Assembly: GCA_963580455.1 (NCBI GenBank)
Contig: OY756971.1
Coordinates: 13,105,001-13,169,000 of the forward strand
Length of the DNA: 64,000 nucleotides
Direction of reading: 5' to 3'
From: Euonymus europaeus
Taxonomy: Eukaryota > Streptophyta > Magnoliopsida > Celastrales > Celastraceae
Made by a program: the position numbers and the translations under genes. Of the stretch, positions 45,689-56,280 are shown in pieces (positions within the stretch are counted from its first letter, which is position 1; every line of letters begins with the position of its first letter). The notes under the pieces are model-generated. The model ran no database searches and was not told the origin of the DNA. It saw nothing but the letters and a program-made list of their open reading frames with translations.

Positions 45689-46570
45689 AGATTCTACAAG
45701 TGCATCTAACTTTCAGTTCAAATTTCCCATTTCCGCTTGAGTCCTTGTATCAGGACTTACTTCATACATTCCTTGCCTTTTTTATGATTTTCTTCCTCTC
45801 ATAGAAAATTGCTGAGAGTCCTCACTCAAGTCCTCAAATAATTCCATTGCTTCCTCACTACTCTTACGCATCAGAACACCATTACATGCTGAGTCCACTT
45901 TCATTCGATTAACCTCATTTAATCCCGCATAAAAATGAAGAACAACATCGTCCTTGTGCAAATTATGAGTGGGACATCTAACCAATAGATTTTTGAAATC
46001 CTTCCACGCCTCATAAAATAAATCCCCATCCTTCTGCTGAAAATTCTGGATGTCACGAACAAGTTGTTTAGTCTGATGGGCTGGAAAAAATTCCCTTAAA
46101 AATTTTGTCGCCATCTGCTCCCAAGTACCAATAGATCCTGACTCTATAGCGTTGTACCACATCTTCGCTCCCCCTCTAAGAGTGAAGGGAAAAAGTACCA
46201 ACTTGAGATTATCAGCAGTTATCCCCGTCATGTGTTGTGTACGACACAAGTCAGTAAAATCCTTCAGATGTTGATGTGGATCCTCGTCAAATCTACCCTC
46301 ATAGTGCGGCACTGAGTTGAGCAATTGAGGTGACAAACTGAAATTAGCCGCCCCTGTAGGTTGGTATGTGATGCAAGACGGTTGGGCTATGTTCTGTCGA
46401 ATGTAACGGTTCATCATTGGAACTCGGGTAGCAGGAATTTCTACCCGTTTAGCCTCTTGGATCTGTCGATTATAATCTCCCATATTCCTTTGTCGCAAGC
46501 CTCTTACAGTCCTCTCAATTTCTGGATCAAACTCCTCCAACGGCTCTTGTCGAGACCGAGTATTGACCAT
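45689..46570 (-). pseudogene. Gag of the Athila element
   Basis: The frame starts MVNTRSRQEPLEEFD (ATG 46568-46570), just inside the PBS. The capsid core reads DPHQHLKDFTDLCRTQHM, LFPFTLRGGAKMWYN and FLREFFPAHQTKQL, the retrotransposon gag pattern. The frame is stopped by TAA 45782-45784 and TGA 45713-45715, then continues into the protease-RT part in the same frame, so gag and pol were one ORF. Gag forms the particle shell that packages element RNA. Confidence 0.92.
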
Positions 46571-46692
46571 GCAACGCACAAAAAAATTCCAATACCTGCA
46601 CAAGAATTAATCTGAAGTAAACAATAGCACGATAACAAGAAATACTAAATATAAAAATATTACTATCTTGACACAACTAGTAATGACTTAAC

Positions 46693-46714
46693 AGTCCCCG
46701 GCAACGGCGCCAAA
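46693..46714 (-). other. Primer binding site of the Athila element
   Basis: The minus strand reads TTTGGCGCCGTTGCCGGGGA beginning five bases inside the 5' LTR, the standard Athila-type tRNA-complementary site. Confidence 0.9.
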
Positions 46715-46717
46715 ACT

Positions 46718-47872
46718 TGATCGCTATTTTTAATTACAAATTAAATTCGCAATTAATAATACCAACTGGTTTATCCAAACGCAAGAGTACGTGTCGATAA
46801 TAGTAATTAGTGAATGGGATCGAATCACAAGGACTGTATTAACTACTAATTGAACACTGCAAAATAACTTGAACAGAGTAAAAATTATATTTGTAAATCA
46901 AGGTAAAAAAAACCTAGCTTGGGTATGGTGTTTCAAATACCTCCTCCTATGCACGCAAATTAATATGCAAGCACACAATTTAAGAATTTAACGATGTCAG
47001 CCAAAAGGCCTTGGTCCAGCTGCAATCAACTACATTTCCCTAAACAACGATCCTGACTTTGGTCCAGTTGCAAGATCTTTTCTTATCATAGGCGTCTTGG
47101 TTTGGTCTCTCCTAAGAACATCCTAAAACAAGCATGAGCACTAGGAAATCGACAAACGCACAACCTAGAGTAACAATCTATCACCCAATCAGTTATGTCT
47201 ATTGTTCCCAAAACCTGGATCTTACGCAAGTCCTTGTCACTCCGTCAAACACCGGGTCATGGTCAGCCGAATATGTTTAACTAACAATACCTACAATTAA
47301 GATGTTGATCAGGCATACATAATCATAGGCAATCAACTTTAAATCCAGAGAACAATAAATTAAATTCAGTCTGCTTGTCAATTAAATCTGCGAACAAGGT
47401 TTTGGTATAAGAATTTACCAACCCTAGCTAGAAAGTAAATTAGCTACTCATAATATTAATGAAATCCATAACAATAATTGACCACAATGTTTGATTTCAC
47501 AAGAAGGAGGAAAAAATTGCCAAAATCCTCAATAATCCTTGCTGTTGTTCTTCTCTTCTCCTTAAAATTGCCTCTGGTTCCTCTTTCCAGCCGCAAAAAT
47601 ATCTTTCTCTTTAGGGTTAATGACCTTTTATAAGGAATAAGAGAACCAACCAGTACTAGCCACGTCAGCATCCCAAATTGCGTATGAATTACAATCCCGC
47701 GTCCTGCAGCCGTTAAGGTCGCAGATTTCATCCAGCTGTTACCCTTTCCATTGGACCTCCAATAAGCATCCCTGAAATATGACCACACACATAGGGTAGT
47801 ATTTGTACCAAAATATTGGGCAAAAACTCACTTTTTAACGCTAGAATATTAGGTGTTTTTTAACTCCTAACA
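46718..47872 (-). repeat. 5' LTR of the Athila element
   Basis: 1155 bp, paired with 37254-38408, with TG...CA ends. The PBS abuts on the left and TSD TTTCT on the right. Confidence 0.95.
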
Positions 47873-47877
47873 TTTCT
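47873..47877. repeat. Target site duplication of the Athila element, right
   Basis: TTTCT, identical to 37249-37253. Confidence 0.85.
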
Positions 47878-48935
47878 CTGATGTTTTGATAACCTACTCT
47901 GTGAACTTTATCAGTGGTGTGTTATCAAGCCTGTCCTCATTGAAAGTTCGATTGAATAACTGTACTTTTCTAGTTGTATATGGTCTGACAACTTGTTTGT
48001 TATCATTGTCTTCGGAATTGTTATCCGTATTAGACTCAGATTCTTCCACATCTTCACTCTCGCCTTCATCATCCTATTTTGATGAAAATCTAGCGACAAC
48101 CTCATTTAATTTCTCAAATGTTTTATTTTTCAGAATGTTGGATCGCTCCCTAACATCTCAAAGCAACTTTGATTTTGTGTTTTTAGGTTCACAAATGTTC
48201 GAAGATTCCATCACCCAATACTGTTTAACATGAGAAAAAAAATCTTTGTAAATAAAATAAATACAAAGGTATCACATAGGTATTATAACAAACTAAAACC
48301 TTACCGGGAAAGCAACCAAAAACCTAGGTACATCTTGAGGGGTAGACTTGCATATTGATGTATGCAAGTACTGGTACGTGTGCCATGACCAATTATACTT
48401 GTTTATCTGGTTCAGGTCTTACACATAGTCAATGTACCCCAACTGAGCGTCATTGATTTGTTAGGGAAAAATAGTGATGCAAGAAGATAAAGGACCATGA
48501 GTCGGCACAGATAATCTTCAGCGTTTGCTTTATTTCTTGCAGCTGCTTCCTTACTTGGGTTGCTATAATTGTTTTTGTCAGCCTGGGAATAAATTTGAAT
48601 ATCCTCTCAATGAAGGGGCTTGACACGCCTTTTTTTCCGGTGTTATGTCAATTGCTTTTTTCCCACCCTTTAATCGAAAGATGTTCTTGAAATCTTTCTA
48701 TTCGAACTTTCTGCACTGCCCTCCTATTAGGAATGATTCAGTTTCTTTGTTGAAAGTTGTCAACAATTTGAACATGTTCTGGTTGGAAAAACCACTAGTT
48801 GTTGTGCTTACTTCTTTATTCATTATGGCTTCAATCAGGTTCCACAATGAAATTTTCTTCAGTTTTGCAGTTTGTTTCTTTTTCAATGACAGTTCTTCAA
48901 TGAGACCAACAACCACTTGGAGGCTTGACCTATAA
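47878..48935 (-). pseudogene. 5' part of an intron-containing gene split by the Athila element
   Basis: The upstream part (about 48935-48305) reads SSLQVVVGLIEELS, KKISLWNLIEAIMN and FLIGGQCRKFE, then after lesions a segment ending INKYNWSWHTYQYLHTSI and PQDVPRFLVAFP at a CCCG|GTAAGG donor. The 84-bp intron is 48304-48221. The next exon encodes an acidic Ser/Asp/Glu-rich stretch (DDEGESEDVEE) and VVRPYTTRKVQLFNR, and reaches the insertion site at 47878 in the frame that resumes at 37253. The pattern resembles the DUF1985 / plant-mobile type domains often carried by MULEs, but I cannot confirm the family. Several stops are present, so it is decayed. Its 5' start is not defined. Confidence 0.55.
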
Positions 48936-48949
48936 TGCGGTATGTTTGT

Positions 48950-50919
48950 TGTTTCTTATTCTTTTTCCAGAATAATGTTAAAATTAAATGTTAATTAACA
49001 AGGTATCATAATAGTATCGCAAAACGAATCATAATGGTATAACATTGATATCTCAATGCAATGATTTCTACAACCACATAAACAATCAAATAAGGGCATT
49101 GCATTTCAATCACAACATAGGCACTAGATAGATATAACATTCTCATCATTCTACATGCATCACAATGGTATCACAAATGATGAACTTTCAAAAAAATTAT
49201 CAACGATGATACAATACCACATGACAGGGTCATGTCCTGGGTACATCAAATGACAATCAGATATTATGGATCAGAAAGGTATCACCTTTTTTATAAATGG
49301 AGATTCAAAACTGCCAGTGCATCAGATATGCATCATAATTATATCACATGTAATAAAGCCTAATAGAACACATAAGATAAGAGCTTCAGTTTCCGATCAA
49401 AACATATGGATCAAAAAGGTGATACCTTTCTAATAAATGGAGATGCAACAGTCGTATAAAGTCATGTAATGGGTATCATCGGTACTAGAATATAGTATCA
49501 GAAAGTTTACCATTGTTGATTGGGGCAAGTCAAACAGAATGAGGAATGTCAGATACCCTAACTGAGTCGGAACTGCTACTCAATCGCCTGATATATAAGG
49601 ATATTGTGTATGGTCGCGTCGGAATGAGGAATGTAGTCGCGTCGTTAACCGGCGATAAACTTGACGTTTCTATTTCGATCATGTCCTTCACCGGAATATG
49701 TAGCCAATCGTGATACCGCAGTCTAGCATACGGAATTCAAATTTTGAAATGGCACTAGGTCTCACGTCTGACATATGAGTATCACATTTTTCAATGTACT
49801 GAAATGAATTTGAATTTTGTGAAAGAGGGTCAGTTTCGAAAATCAACAAAAAAAGTGACTAAAATTGGAACAAAAAACTCGCACCATACCTTATTGTCCG
49901 ACATTTCCATTTCATGTATTGGCCTACAATTGCCCCTTTCATTTAAGATGGCTGCTGGACTTTGCTCTAGACTTAGCGCTGAAGATGGCTGCTGGGCTTG
50001 CTCTTGGACTTAGTTTTAAGATGGCTTCTGGGCCGTGTTTGGGCTTTAGACCATTTTGATGAAATATTTTATTTTAGCCTTATGGGCCGTGGCTTATTCA
50101 CGAGATGTTTACTTGTTTAGGCTTTGCTGTACTTTGACTCAGGGGTTTGCCACATGTTATTCACTTATTCTTTTGTTCTTTCCCTTAATAGAGAAGTTAC
50201 TTACCAATAAAATAAAATAAAAGAGCTTGAGGATTGGGCCAGGTTTTCGATTTTAAATTGGTAAGTTTTGAGCCTCAATTGAATTTTTTGAATTGGGCCT
50301 GAGGATTGGGTGAGATTTATTAGGCATTTGAGCTTTAGTTAGGTATTTGGATTTGAGATTTGCTAAAATGGGCTACGGTTTTCCTTTTTTGATTTTATTT
50401 TGTTTTTTGTTATTTTTTATTCAATTAACAATTAATTACAATTAAAAAAATTTAAATAAAACTTTACCCGAGAAAAATGGAATACTACACGCCTATTAAC
50501 ATCTACAAAAGAAAAAAAAACCATAAAAAATTATGGACTGATACAACGCCTGGACATTAAACTAGTTACGATATATATTACATATTTATCATTTTTTATA
50601 TTTTTTCAAAAAAAAAGGGGGATTCACTAATAAATCATGTAATAAAAATATATATTTCATTCACTCCCTTCAATTTTTTAATATTCCAAAACATCATTTA
50701 AATAATTCTGGACAAAACTACCCTTATTCCAATAAATTCTTATGTGTATGACATATGTTGAGATCACCTGATTCTTTTTTTTTTTTTAGAAACTTTAAAA
50801 CAGTTTTATCTCTCAAAATACAAGTAGGATTTTTAAAAAATATATATATTCATAATCAACACGAAAAACTCTTTCCAATGAGATCCATCATCGATATGTT
50901 TAAATGTTCATTCGTCAAA
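48950..50919. repeat. Spacer with dispersed GGTATCA motifs and a 36-bp triplicate
   Basis: No gene is supported. Between 48260 and 49520 short motifs of the form GGTATCA or its near variants recur about ten times in both orientations, which may be subterminal repeats of the neighbouring MULE. At 49945-50055 three tandem units of 36-37 bp (AAGATGGCTGCTGG...) occur. The rest is AT-rich without recognisable content. Confidence 0.5.
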
Positions 50920-51870
50920 TCCTCTGAATGAACTCAGAGGATTTCTCAAACTTATCCAAAACTCAGAGGATTTCTCAAAACTCATCAAAACAAATCAAAA
51001 GAGTTTTCAAAATTAAGCAAATAAATTCATATGATTTCATAAAAATATATCAAAAAAATATAGATTTTTTGAAAATCAAACAAAAACAACAAAAAAGTTC
51101 AAAAGATTTCACAAACTTGTCATAAATTTAGAGGATTTCACAAAATTTACCAAAATAAATCAAATGAATTTTTGAAATTAAGCAAAAAAAATAGAGGATT
51201 GCATAAAATATATAATAAAAATTATAAGAATTTTTGAAAATCAAACAAAAAATAACCCAAAACTCTAAATCCTAAACCTAAAATCCCAAAATCCTAAATA
51301 CTAAATCCTAATATCTTAAATCCCAAAATCATAAAGTATAAACACTAAACTCTAATATTTTAAACACAAACTCTTAAACTTTAAACCTTATAACCAAAAA
51401 TCCTCTGAATTTTTCAGAAATCCTCTGAATTTTCCATAAATCCTCTGAATGTAAACAATTCTAGTTTTAATTTTGAACAAAAAAATCTTATAAATAATTA
51501 AGAAGAATTTACAAAAATAAGAAGAAAATCTTAAAATTCTACTAAAATGTATTACTAAACCTTAAACATTAAGTCCTAAACCCCAAAATCCTAAATAATG
51601 AATTATGTTCTCCTAAACCCTAAAACCTTATATCATAAACTCTAAACTCTAATATCTTAAACTTCAAAACCCTAAACTTTATGAAAATGAAACAAAAAAA
51701 CAACTAAAAATTTAGATGATTAGAGGATTTCTCAAACTTATCAAGAATTCAAATAATTTTACAAAACTCACCAAAACAATTCAGAAGAGTTTTTGAAATT
51801 ATGCAAAAAAAAAAAATCAGAGGATTTCTTACCCAGAATTCAGAGGATTTTCGCAAAAGTCACCAAAATG
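50920..51870. repeat. Degenerate repeat field (AGAGGATTTC and CCTAAA-like motifs)
   Basis: The motif CAGAGGATTTC(T/A)CAAA and its inverse form AAATCCTCTGAATTT recur around ten times with degenerate spacing. They alternate with stretches of ACTCTAAATCCTAAACC-like sequence at 51255-51400 and 51550-51680. The unit looks like an old tandem family. The CCTAAA-like parts resemble, but do not form, telomere repeats. No coding frame. Confidence 0.6.
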
Positions 51871-52290
51871 GTTAAAAATTGTTATGGTATTTGGTTTTGT
51901 TTAAAATATGAATTGAGTTTTATTATGATATTATTCTCATAAGTTATTATCTTTGGTTGTTATTGGGCTACAAACTTTTCAAAAGGACTAATGCTCCATT
52001 TGTTTGGAGGAAAACCAACCTCTTGAAAATATTTTCTCAACTTTGTAGTGTTTGGAGATAAGAAAATAAAATTAGTCAAACAAAATTTATAATTAGTCAA
52101 CTCATAATAATGGTTCTAAGATGGAAATCAACTTCTCTTATACGCCTTGGGAAGTTATTTTCCTCATAGCATTAAAATATCATTAATTTTTTTTTTGTCA
52201 ATGTATACATGAGAACAATGATGAACTAAATTAAAATTATATCTTTTATACATAATACTGCATATATATAAAAGATACAAAATATATATA
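51871..52290. other. AT-rich spacer, nothing recognised
   Basis: A/T-rich sequence with no gene, repeat unit or element edge that I can support. Confidence 0.4.
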
Positions 52291-52684
52291 TATATATCTA
52301 TTAAAATTGAGCTCCTAAAATGAAGTCTTAAAATGAGGTTCTAACTTTTGGGGTCCAAATTTTTTTATAAAAAAATATGAAAAATTATAATTATACTTTG
52401 ATCAGTTTTACAATCGAACGATATATCTTTTGTTTTCAAAACAAAAATCAATTTCATCATGATTGAAAAATTGTTTGTTTTGAGTTTACATCTGACGGAC
52501 TAAAATTGTCATGTCTTTTTGTGTTGAGATTTTTGTTTAGATTAATAAATATATCGTTAGATTCATAAAATTGATCAAAATACAAATTTAATTTTTTCAA
52601 TTTTTTAAAAATAATTTGATTCCTAAAATTGACCCCAGAAAACGTCATTTTAGAACGTCATAAGAGATTCCATGATATATATAT
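52291..52684. mobile_element. Palindromic MITE-like element
   Basis: Two long inverted arms, about 52319-52437 and 52548-52658, match each other with gaps. In the same order inward on both strands they show TAAAATGA, GGGGTC, AAAAAT, TTTGATCA and AACGATATAT, and a 110-bp centre separates them. TA-repeat tracts flank both sides, so the target duplication cannot be separated from TA repeats. There is no coding capacity. Such foldback structures are typical of non-autonomous DNA transposons; the superfamily is not determined. Confidence 0.65.
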
Positions 52685-52806
52685 ATAAGACATCAATGAT
52701 TACACTTAAATTTTTATTTCTATCTTTTTGGGTCAGGGTATTACAAGGACGATGACCGGAGACGATGTCGCGATGCCGTAGCACTGTCTACTCTAAGCTC
52801 ACGAAA

Positions 52807-52824
52807 GGAGAGAGAGAGAGAGAG
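52807..52824. repeat. (AG)n microsatellite
   Basis: A short GA run in GGAGAGAGAGAGAGAGAGG, just before the palindromes at 52872. Confidence 0.7.
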
Positions 52825-52871
52825 GAAAATGAAAAAAAGTTGTTTTTAATTTTTCAAAAAGCAAAATAGAT

Positions 52872-52937
52872 CTCACCGTCGGATTAATCCGACGGTGAGT
52901 ATGGGATCCCGCATGAGTAAAATTCATGAGGGATCCC
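52872..52937. repeat. Perfect 28-bp palindrome followed by a second hairpin
   Basis: 52872-52899 is a perfect inverted repeat with half-site CTCACCGTCGGATT and no loop. Three bases later 52903-52937 forms another hairpin with arms GGGATCCCGCATGAG and TTCATGAGGGATCCC (13 of 15 pairs). The G/C-rich block stands out in AT-rich surroundings and may be the core or end of a small DNA element. Confidence 0.75.
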
Positions 52938-54314
52938 GCGCTAGAAAATTCTCCTATATATGACATTAATTAAAAAATATAAGTTTTAACGAGTCTTCGT
53001 TATTGTGATTGTGGATATACTCTATAAGAGAGTGTAATGAACATATATTTGTGTACGAATCTATGAAAATATATTCAGCATGTATCATAAATATACCCAC
53101 ATATGTAGTGAAATGAAATATGTGTTTTTATATAAAAGACATACTAGAATTTAATTAGTATTCGGTTCTCATCTTGACATATATTATCATTATTTGACAA
53201 TAATATATGTATATGTTAAAATTATTATTGTTATTATTATTTCTATTAATATTATAGTTACTATGTATTGACACATTGTTATATACACAAACATTATGTC
53301 ATCACAAGGGAAAAAAATAATGTTGTACCTCAAATTTATGTTTTCCACAATTTCACCAAACAATGAAAAATATTAGCAATTTTTTTTTCAAACAAATATA
53401 TTAAAATTAGTTGTTTTTCCATAAATTCTTTTTTTTAAAGATATACTTTTCATAAGATGTTGATTTTCCTCCAAACAAACGGAGCATAAATGGAATATAA
53501 AGACCATATAAAGGTCTTATCATCAAATAATCCAAAAAAAAATTAACACCCCAAATATTAAAAGGGGAAAGAAATAACAAAAAAAAATAAATTAAACAAC
53601 TAAATTCGACATTGAAATTATGTTGACAAATAAGGGTAGGGAAGAGTAGAGTTTTAGCCGAAAATTTTCACAGTAGTTGTATGCAAATTAATGTTATGAA
53701 AGCTTGCTTGCCCCTTTGTTCCTTTCTGGGTCCTTTTCTTCTTCCTCCAGAAGTTCGATTTTCATGTCTGTAAACACGAATATGAGAGATGGATCTAATT
53801 TGATTATTCAAGTTCAGTCTTGATCTCAGGACTTTTTCTTCATTTCCATATTTTTTTGCTCCTTAGCAAACAATTCAGAATTGTTTGCTAATAATATTTG
53901 CTTAAATAAGATAAGCTATGCTACATTTCTTTCAGATTGGGGTTAACAATTTATTTGCCTGAATGAATTTCAGGTTCCATCAATCTTAGACTAGTTGCAG
54001 GAGATTGGAATTTAAAATTTTGCATAAATTGGCTATTAAAGGTGATATTGGCTTGATGAAGCTTGAATTCAAAATTGAAGCAAAAAGGGTTAAGATATGA
54101 ATGAGTAATCAAAGAAATTGCATCTCCAAAAAACAATTATTTTACTGTTTGGGAGCCAAATTATTTATGGTCTAACATGAGTCTACAAGAGATATCAACA
54201 ATCAAATTCCAGAATGAATCCAATCGCATATTTTTTTGTTACATTTGTACTACAATGGCTCGTAGCGGAACAACAAATTATACAGAATAAAAATCTGTAG
54301 TTCGGGTAGGGAGT
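52938..54314. other. AT-rich spacer, nothing recognised
   Basis: No gene is supported. The last part (about 54180-54314) may be 3' UTR of the exon at 54315-54383. Confidence 0.4.
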
Positions 54315-54383
54315 TCATTTACCCACTACAGAGCTTGTGCTCAACATTCTCTCCGCAAGTAACATATCATCAGGGGTTGTGAC
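54315..54383 (-). pseudogene. Terminal exon of an IspD-like (MEP cytidylyltransferase) gene
   Basis: After a TTTCAG acceptor the minus strand encodes 22 residues, VTTPDDMLLAERMLSTSSVV and GK, then TGA. The VTTPDD-LLAER-L pattern is the C-terminal end of plant 2-C-methyl-D-erythritol 4-phosphate cytidylyltransferase, which in plastids joins MEP to CTP in isoprenoid synthesis. The exon is 69 bp and phase 0. None of the upstream exons is found in the 900 bp to its right, so this is an isolated exon, perhaps captured by a transposon or left after a deletion. Sequence identity of only 22 residues supports the call, so it is good but not certain. Confidence 0.6.
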
Positions 54384-54877
54384 CTGAAAGTTAAAAATAC
54401 CGATAAATCGAACTCACAATCTAAGCTCTAAGCTCTAAACCGATATTTTGCTCGTGCAAAGAGAACATTAAAATATTTCTATGCCAAATCACCAAAATCT
54501 GTGGAAAGAAAAAATAGACTTTCAACAAAAACAACTGGTACTGAAAACAACAATGTCATGTTCTCTAATGGCGGATGGAACCCTCAGTAAGATGATCGAA
54601 ATCATATGATAAAATCAGCTCTGTTGATTACTAAAAAGTCATCATCGGAACCAAACACCGCCAAACTCAGATTAAAAATAAACACAAATTACAAATTAAG
54701 TATGAAGAAGAGAAGATCTAGGGCAGATCCATGAATTAAAACATGAGAAAATGAACATGTTAAACGTTTCAGGCTGCCCCTCGCATAATCAGACAAATAT
54801 AGGGCCTGGTGAAATTGAGTTCTCGCAATTTTCGATTTCGAGAACCCATTGGAAAGGCCCCAAAAATTGAACCAAAT
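54384..54877. other. Spacer beside the IspD-like exon
   Basis: This would be intron sequence if the IspD-like gene were intact. No further exon was found on the minus strand. Confidence 0.4.
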
Positions 54878-55246
54878 AACAAACTAAAATTGATGAGCAA
54901 GATAAGATATGTTCCAAGACCTTTCGTTGATCTGTGCAAAGGAAGATCAGCAGAGACAAATATGAGGAAAGGTGTTATTAATTTTGGTTTATGCCCGCAA
55001 CGGAACAGAAGAGCAACTCAGAAACTGCGAACTCTGTTCTCTCGAAAGGCAATGATGAAGAAAAACTTGGAAAAACAAACTAAAATTGACCAAAAAAAGA
55101 ATATATGTTACAAGACCTTTTGTTTTTCTGTGCAATGAAAGATTTGCAGAGAAAAATAAGAGGAAAGGAGTTATTTGTTTCGGTATATGCCTGCAACGGA
55201 ACAGAAGAACAACTCAGAACTGTGCTTGTTCTCTCAAAAGGCAATG
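54878..55246. repeat. Tandem duplication with 196-bp period
   Basis: Units 54878-55055 and 55074-55246 begin AACAAACTAAAATTGA and end AAAGGCAATGA, with clear but diverged similarity throughout (for example CGCAACGGAACAGAAGA against TGCAACGGAACAGAAGA). Read on the minus strand, the right end (CTAGGGTTTCATTGCC) resembles a plant 5' UTR or first exon, so this may be the duplicated first exon region of a minus-strand gene, possibly the one ending at 54315. Confidence 0.7.
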
Positions 55247-56280
55247 AAACCCTAGAACCCTTTGGTCTCGATTTATTTGTTTGGATGAAGGGTAGCGGTG
55301 TAATGGTCTATTTTGCCCTTACTTTATATTGAATTCTTTTGGTACCTTATTGCGAAATTTGGCTTTGCTCATACATTTATTTTTAATTTTTTTCCAGTAA
55401 AAACTAGATTAAATATAGGGGAAATTAGGGTTAAGTCTTAATTTAATAAATTTTAATAGTAAAATGACACCTCACCTATTTTCATTAGGTAGGATCCAAC
55501 TCATTTTTAAAATAATTGAATTAATGACAATATGAGTTTCTCGTGACCTTCAAACGCAGAAACCAGTCTTCAACCAAATAGTCATTCATTCTGATGAAGG
55601 AGAGATCCAATTTGGAGCTGATCGATCGCCCTTTATTTATGATCCTGGTCTTCTCAAGTGAAGCTAGCTCATAATCTAACATTTCTTTGGCCGTTCTTCG
55701 GGTGTTACAAATTGATTTAGGTTAGCTGCACTTCTTCATTGTTTTCTTGATTTCTCATCTCTAATTTGTCTTCTTTTTGCTTTTGCTGCTGCAATCTTCA
55801 ATCTAGCTGTGTTTTCTTTCTTTCCTAGTTGTATGATGTATTCTAGATGGGTGGCTCTTTTGTGAGATCATTGTAATCCTCTTCTTCTAGTGTGTGTGTG
55901 TGTGTGTGTGTATATATAGATAGAGAGAGAGAGAGAGCTCCTTGGTCTCTAGCTTGGTTTATTTGCAAGCACATTCTCCTTGTATTAGTTGTATAACATA
56001 TTGTTCAAATCTGAATCTCAAGTCTTGTATTACTTATTTAGTGAATTGTGCTTTGAGATCTTTGATCTTGATTGGATATATTTAACAATTTATATTTGAT
56101 TTATCTTCATTGTTGATTTGATTTTGTGCTTTGTATTTTTTTATTTTTTTTTGTATGCAGCTTTGTGTATCAGTCCCGTTCTATAGAGAAAATGTAGGTT
56201 CTATAGATAAAATTTGTTTTTAACATGGTTGTTCATTGTTTTGTGTACATAAACTTTGAGGATTGAGGTTTTTATTCGAT
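55247..56280. other. Spacer and likely 5' leader of the MULE transposase
   Basis: No supported gene. A compound (GT)n(AT)n(GA)n microsatellite lies at 55888-55940. The last 100 bp contain GTTCTATAGA-type repeats that recur after the transposase (near 58670) and may belong to the MULE. Confidence 0.5.

Larger units (their letters stand above)
37254..47872 (-). mobile_element. Complete Athila-type Ty3/gypsy element
   Basis: A 10,619-bp element with two 1155-bp LTRs, TSD TTTCT, PBS, PPT, a gag-pol read right to left, and a third ORF between integrase and the 3' LTR. Gag with a TLRSGKQ motif, protease with DLGAS and RT with FMDD are Athila features. The LTRs differ at about 20 positions (hand count, about 2%), so the insertion is younger than the nested Tat element. 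Despite this it carries at least eight premature stops and two frameshifts, so it is not autonomous now. Confidence 0.95.

Noticed and set aside
51250..51680. Interstitial telomere array
   Set aside because: Units such as CCTAAAA and TCCTAAAT are irregular and not in register. It is a degenerate repeat field instead.
54809..55332. Plus-strand ORFs of 109 and 75 codons
   Set aside because: They cover the 196-bp period duplication, share no recognisable domain, and the minus strand of the same DNA looks more like a 5' UTR.
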